DNA from: Verrucomicrobiota bacterium
GTDB taxonomy: Bacteria > Verrucomicrobiota > Verrucomicrobiia > Opitutales > Opitutaceae
Assembly: GCA_963205455.1 (NCBI GenBank)
Contig: CAUJJL010000107.1
Coordinates: 1-45,683, forward strand
Direction: 5' to 3'
DNA: 45,683 nucleotides
Part shown: piece after piece, positions 44,425-45,683 of the stretch
Position numbering within the stretch: the first letter of the stretch is position 1
Layout of the letters: each line of letters opens with the position of its first letter
Notes under the pieces: model-generated
What the model was told of the DNA's origin: nothing
Database searches by the model: none
What the model saw: only the letters and a program-made list of their open reading frames with translations
Position numbers and translations under genes: made by a program

Positions 44425-45683
44425 ATGAATCCCAACGAACTTCCTCTCGAGAATCAGATCCTGACAGATCGCGACGTCGCCATGAAGGTGGTGGGAGTTG
44501 GAGGAGCCGGCGCGAATGCCGTCGACCGACTCAAGATGGAAAATCTCGACCGCCTGCAATTGGTCGCGGTGAACACCGACTATCAGGCGCTGTCCAGTTC
44601 ACCCCTCCAGGACAAGGTCCTGATCGGAATGGGAGTGACCCGCGGGCTGGGGGCAGGAGGTGACCCTGATCTCGGCCGCGAAGCCGCGGAGGCTGATCGT
44701 GAGAAACTTCAGGCGATCGCCAAGGACTGTGATCTCGTGTTTCTCATTGCGGGGATGGGTGGCGGCACGGGTAGCGGTGCGGCGCCCATTCTCGCCGAGC
44801 TTGCGGCGGAGGAAGGCGCACTCGTCATCGCCTTTGTGACGATGCCCTTCGCCTTTGAAGGAGGACGGAGGCTCCGTCAGGCCGAGGAGGGCCTGCTGGC
44901 GCTGCGCAAGGTGTGTGACGCCGTGATTCCGCTGCCGAATGATGTGCTGCTGCAGGAAGCGGGTGAGAATGAAACCGTGCTGGATTCCTTTGCGCGCGCC
45001 GACGAGTGGATTGGCCGCGGAGTAAAATCGATCTGGGGGATGCTGCATCGCACCGGATTGATCAACCTCGATTTCTCGACCCTGCGGCAGGCGTTTGCCA
45101 TGCGCGGCGGCAAGACACTCTTTGGGCTGGGTGCGGGGTCGGGGGCTCATGGCGCGACGGAGGCGATTGAGAGCCTGAAGATGTGCCCGCTGCTCGTGAC
45201 ACCTGAGTTTTCGCGCAAGGCTGACCGCCTCCTGGTCAACATCACCGGCGGCCCGGATCTCACTCTGCCGAAGGTCAATGAAATCATGACGGCCGTGACG
45301 GAACAGTTCGGTCGCGATTCCCACGTCATCATGGGTGCGGTGATCGACGAGGCGATGAGCCAGCGCGTTGAAATCTGCGTCCTGGGCACCAGCGATCTCG
45401 GGGGCAGGCTTGGCTCGCGCCGGGCTTCGCACGCGGGCCGACAAAAGGGTGCCTCGACGGATCCCGCGTCTGGAATAGTGGCTGAAGCGGCAAAGCCAGC
45501 GGCACTCGTGAGCGTTGCGGGCGGCTCCATGCAGTCGGGAGGAGGAAAGTCGGTCGCAGGATCCGCTGTTGATCAACTGCCGCTGGGACCCTCCGTACAT
45601 GCCTCCAAGCCAAAACAGAACGAGTTCTCGTTCACCGAAGTCGAGAGCCGGGGGTATTTTGACAAGACCGACCGCAATCTCTT
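44425..45683 (+). CDS. ftsZ: Cell division tubulin-like GTPase FtsZ, truncated at the window edge
   Basis: The visible 419 residues cover the whole GTPase core and part of the C-terminal linker. Seen are VGVGGAGANAVDRL, the tubulin signature GMGGGTGSGAAP (110-121), PFAFEGGRRLRQAEEG, PNDVLL, and the C-terminal domain VNITGGPDLTLPKV. The T7 synergy loop reads NLDFSTL (214-220): Asn 214 and Asp 216 are kept, but the second Asp (E. coli Asp 212) is Thr 219. The ATG at 44425 is 12 bp after the ftsA stop. A Gly/Ser/Ala-rich linker begins near residue 330. The C-terminal FtsA-binding peptide lies beyond the window. Confidence 0.96.
   Translation, partial: MNPNELPLENQILTDRDVAMKVVGVGGAGANAVDRLKMENLDRLQLVAVNTDYQALSSSPLQDKVLIGMGVTRGLGAGGDPDLGREAAEADREKLQAIAKDCDLVFLIAGMGGGTGSGAAPILAELAAEEGALVIAFVTMPFAFEGGRRLRQAEEGLLALRKVCDAVIPLPNDVLLQEAGENETVLDSFARADEWIGRGVKSIWGMLHRTGLINLDFSTLRQAFAMRGGKTLFGLGAGSGAHGATEAIESLKMCPLLVTPEFSRKADRLLVNITGGPDLTLPKVNEIMTAVTEQFGRDSHVIMGAVIDEAMSQRVEICVLGTSDLGGRLGSRRASHAGRQKGASTDPASGIVAEAAKPAALVSVAGGSMQSGGGKSVAGSAVDQLPLGPSVHASKPKQNEFSFTEVESRGYFDKTDRNL

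Overview
The window is GC-rich, densely coded DNA from a Gram-negative-type bacterium. It most likely comes from the Verrucomicrobiota, probably an Opitutus-like member of the Opitutae. This rests on several things: a division and cell-wall (dcw) cluster in PVC-superphylum order, with a LysM gene between murD and ftsW; a MurC-MurB fusion; a meso-DAP-type MurE; small envelope lipoproteins and a TonB C-terminal domain; a VPDSG-like sorting tail; and a divergent FtsZ. The taxonomy is an inference from gene content, without a database search.

Region 1-4.8 kb: the start of an EF-hand protein (runs off the left edge), Glu-type rpiB, a tandem pair of BamE/SmpA-like lipoproteins ending in a clear intrinsic terminator, a UxaE-like sugar-acid epimerase, and a vapBC toxin-antitoxin pair. 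Region 4.9-13.4 kb, all on the minus strand: a 940-residue protein joining a PilM/FtsA-like actin-fold domain, a membrane span, a coiled coil, three PEGA domains and a TonB C-terminal domain; then the 2-oxoglutarate dehydrogenase genes sucA-sucB-lpd. Region 13.6-17.3 kb, plus strand: a small unknown protein, an SUI1/YciH-type protein and a COG0523 (CobW) GTPase in one operon; an intergenic stretch with repeats and a palindrome; a tiny secreted protein with a VPDSG-like tail; and a UMF1-type MFS transporter. Region 17.3-20.0 kb, minus strand: an LtaS-like sulfatase-fold transferase overlapping a PAP2 phosphatase. Region 20.4-25.7 kb: an OmpR-type two-component system, a Ski2-like helicase with a four-cysteine cluster, and a convergent methyltransferase-like gene.

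Region 26.1-45.7 kb is an unbroken plus-strand dcw cluster: mraZ, rsmH, ftsL, ftsI, murE, murF, mraY, murD, LysM protein, ftsW, murG, murC-murB, ddl, ftsQ, ftsA, ftsZ (ftsZ runs off the right edge). Together these genes make the UDP-MurNAc-pentapeptide and lipid II, flip or polymerise and crosslink it at the septum, and build the divisome. Many neighbours overlap by 4 bp (ATGA or TTGA), which suggests translational coupling. In front of mraZ lie four 10-bp repeats that look like MraZ operator boxes, so the cluster is probably autoregulated.

The most notable signals are the PilM-PEGA-TonB fusion, the loss of the second T7-loop aspartate in FtsZ, the four-repeat MraZ operator, the cysteine cluster in the helicase, the LtaS-PAP2 pair and the mini sorting-tail protein with its repeat-rich upstream region. 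No tRNA, rRNA, CRISPR array or insertion sequence was seen.
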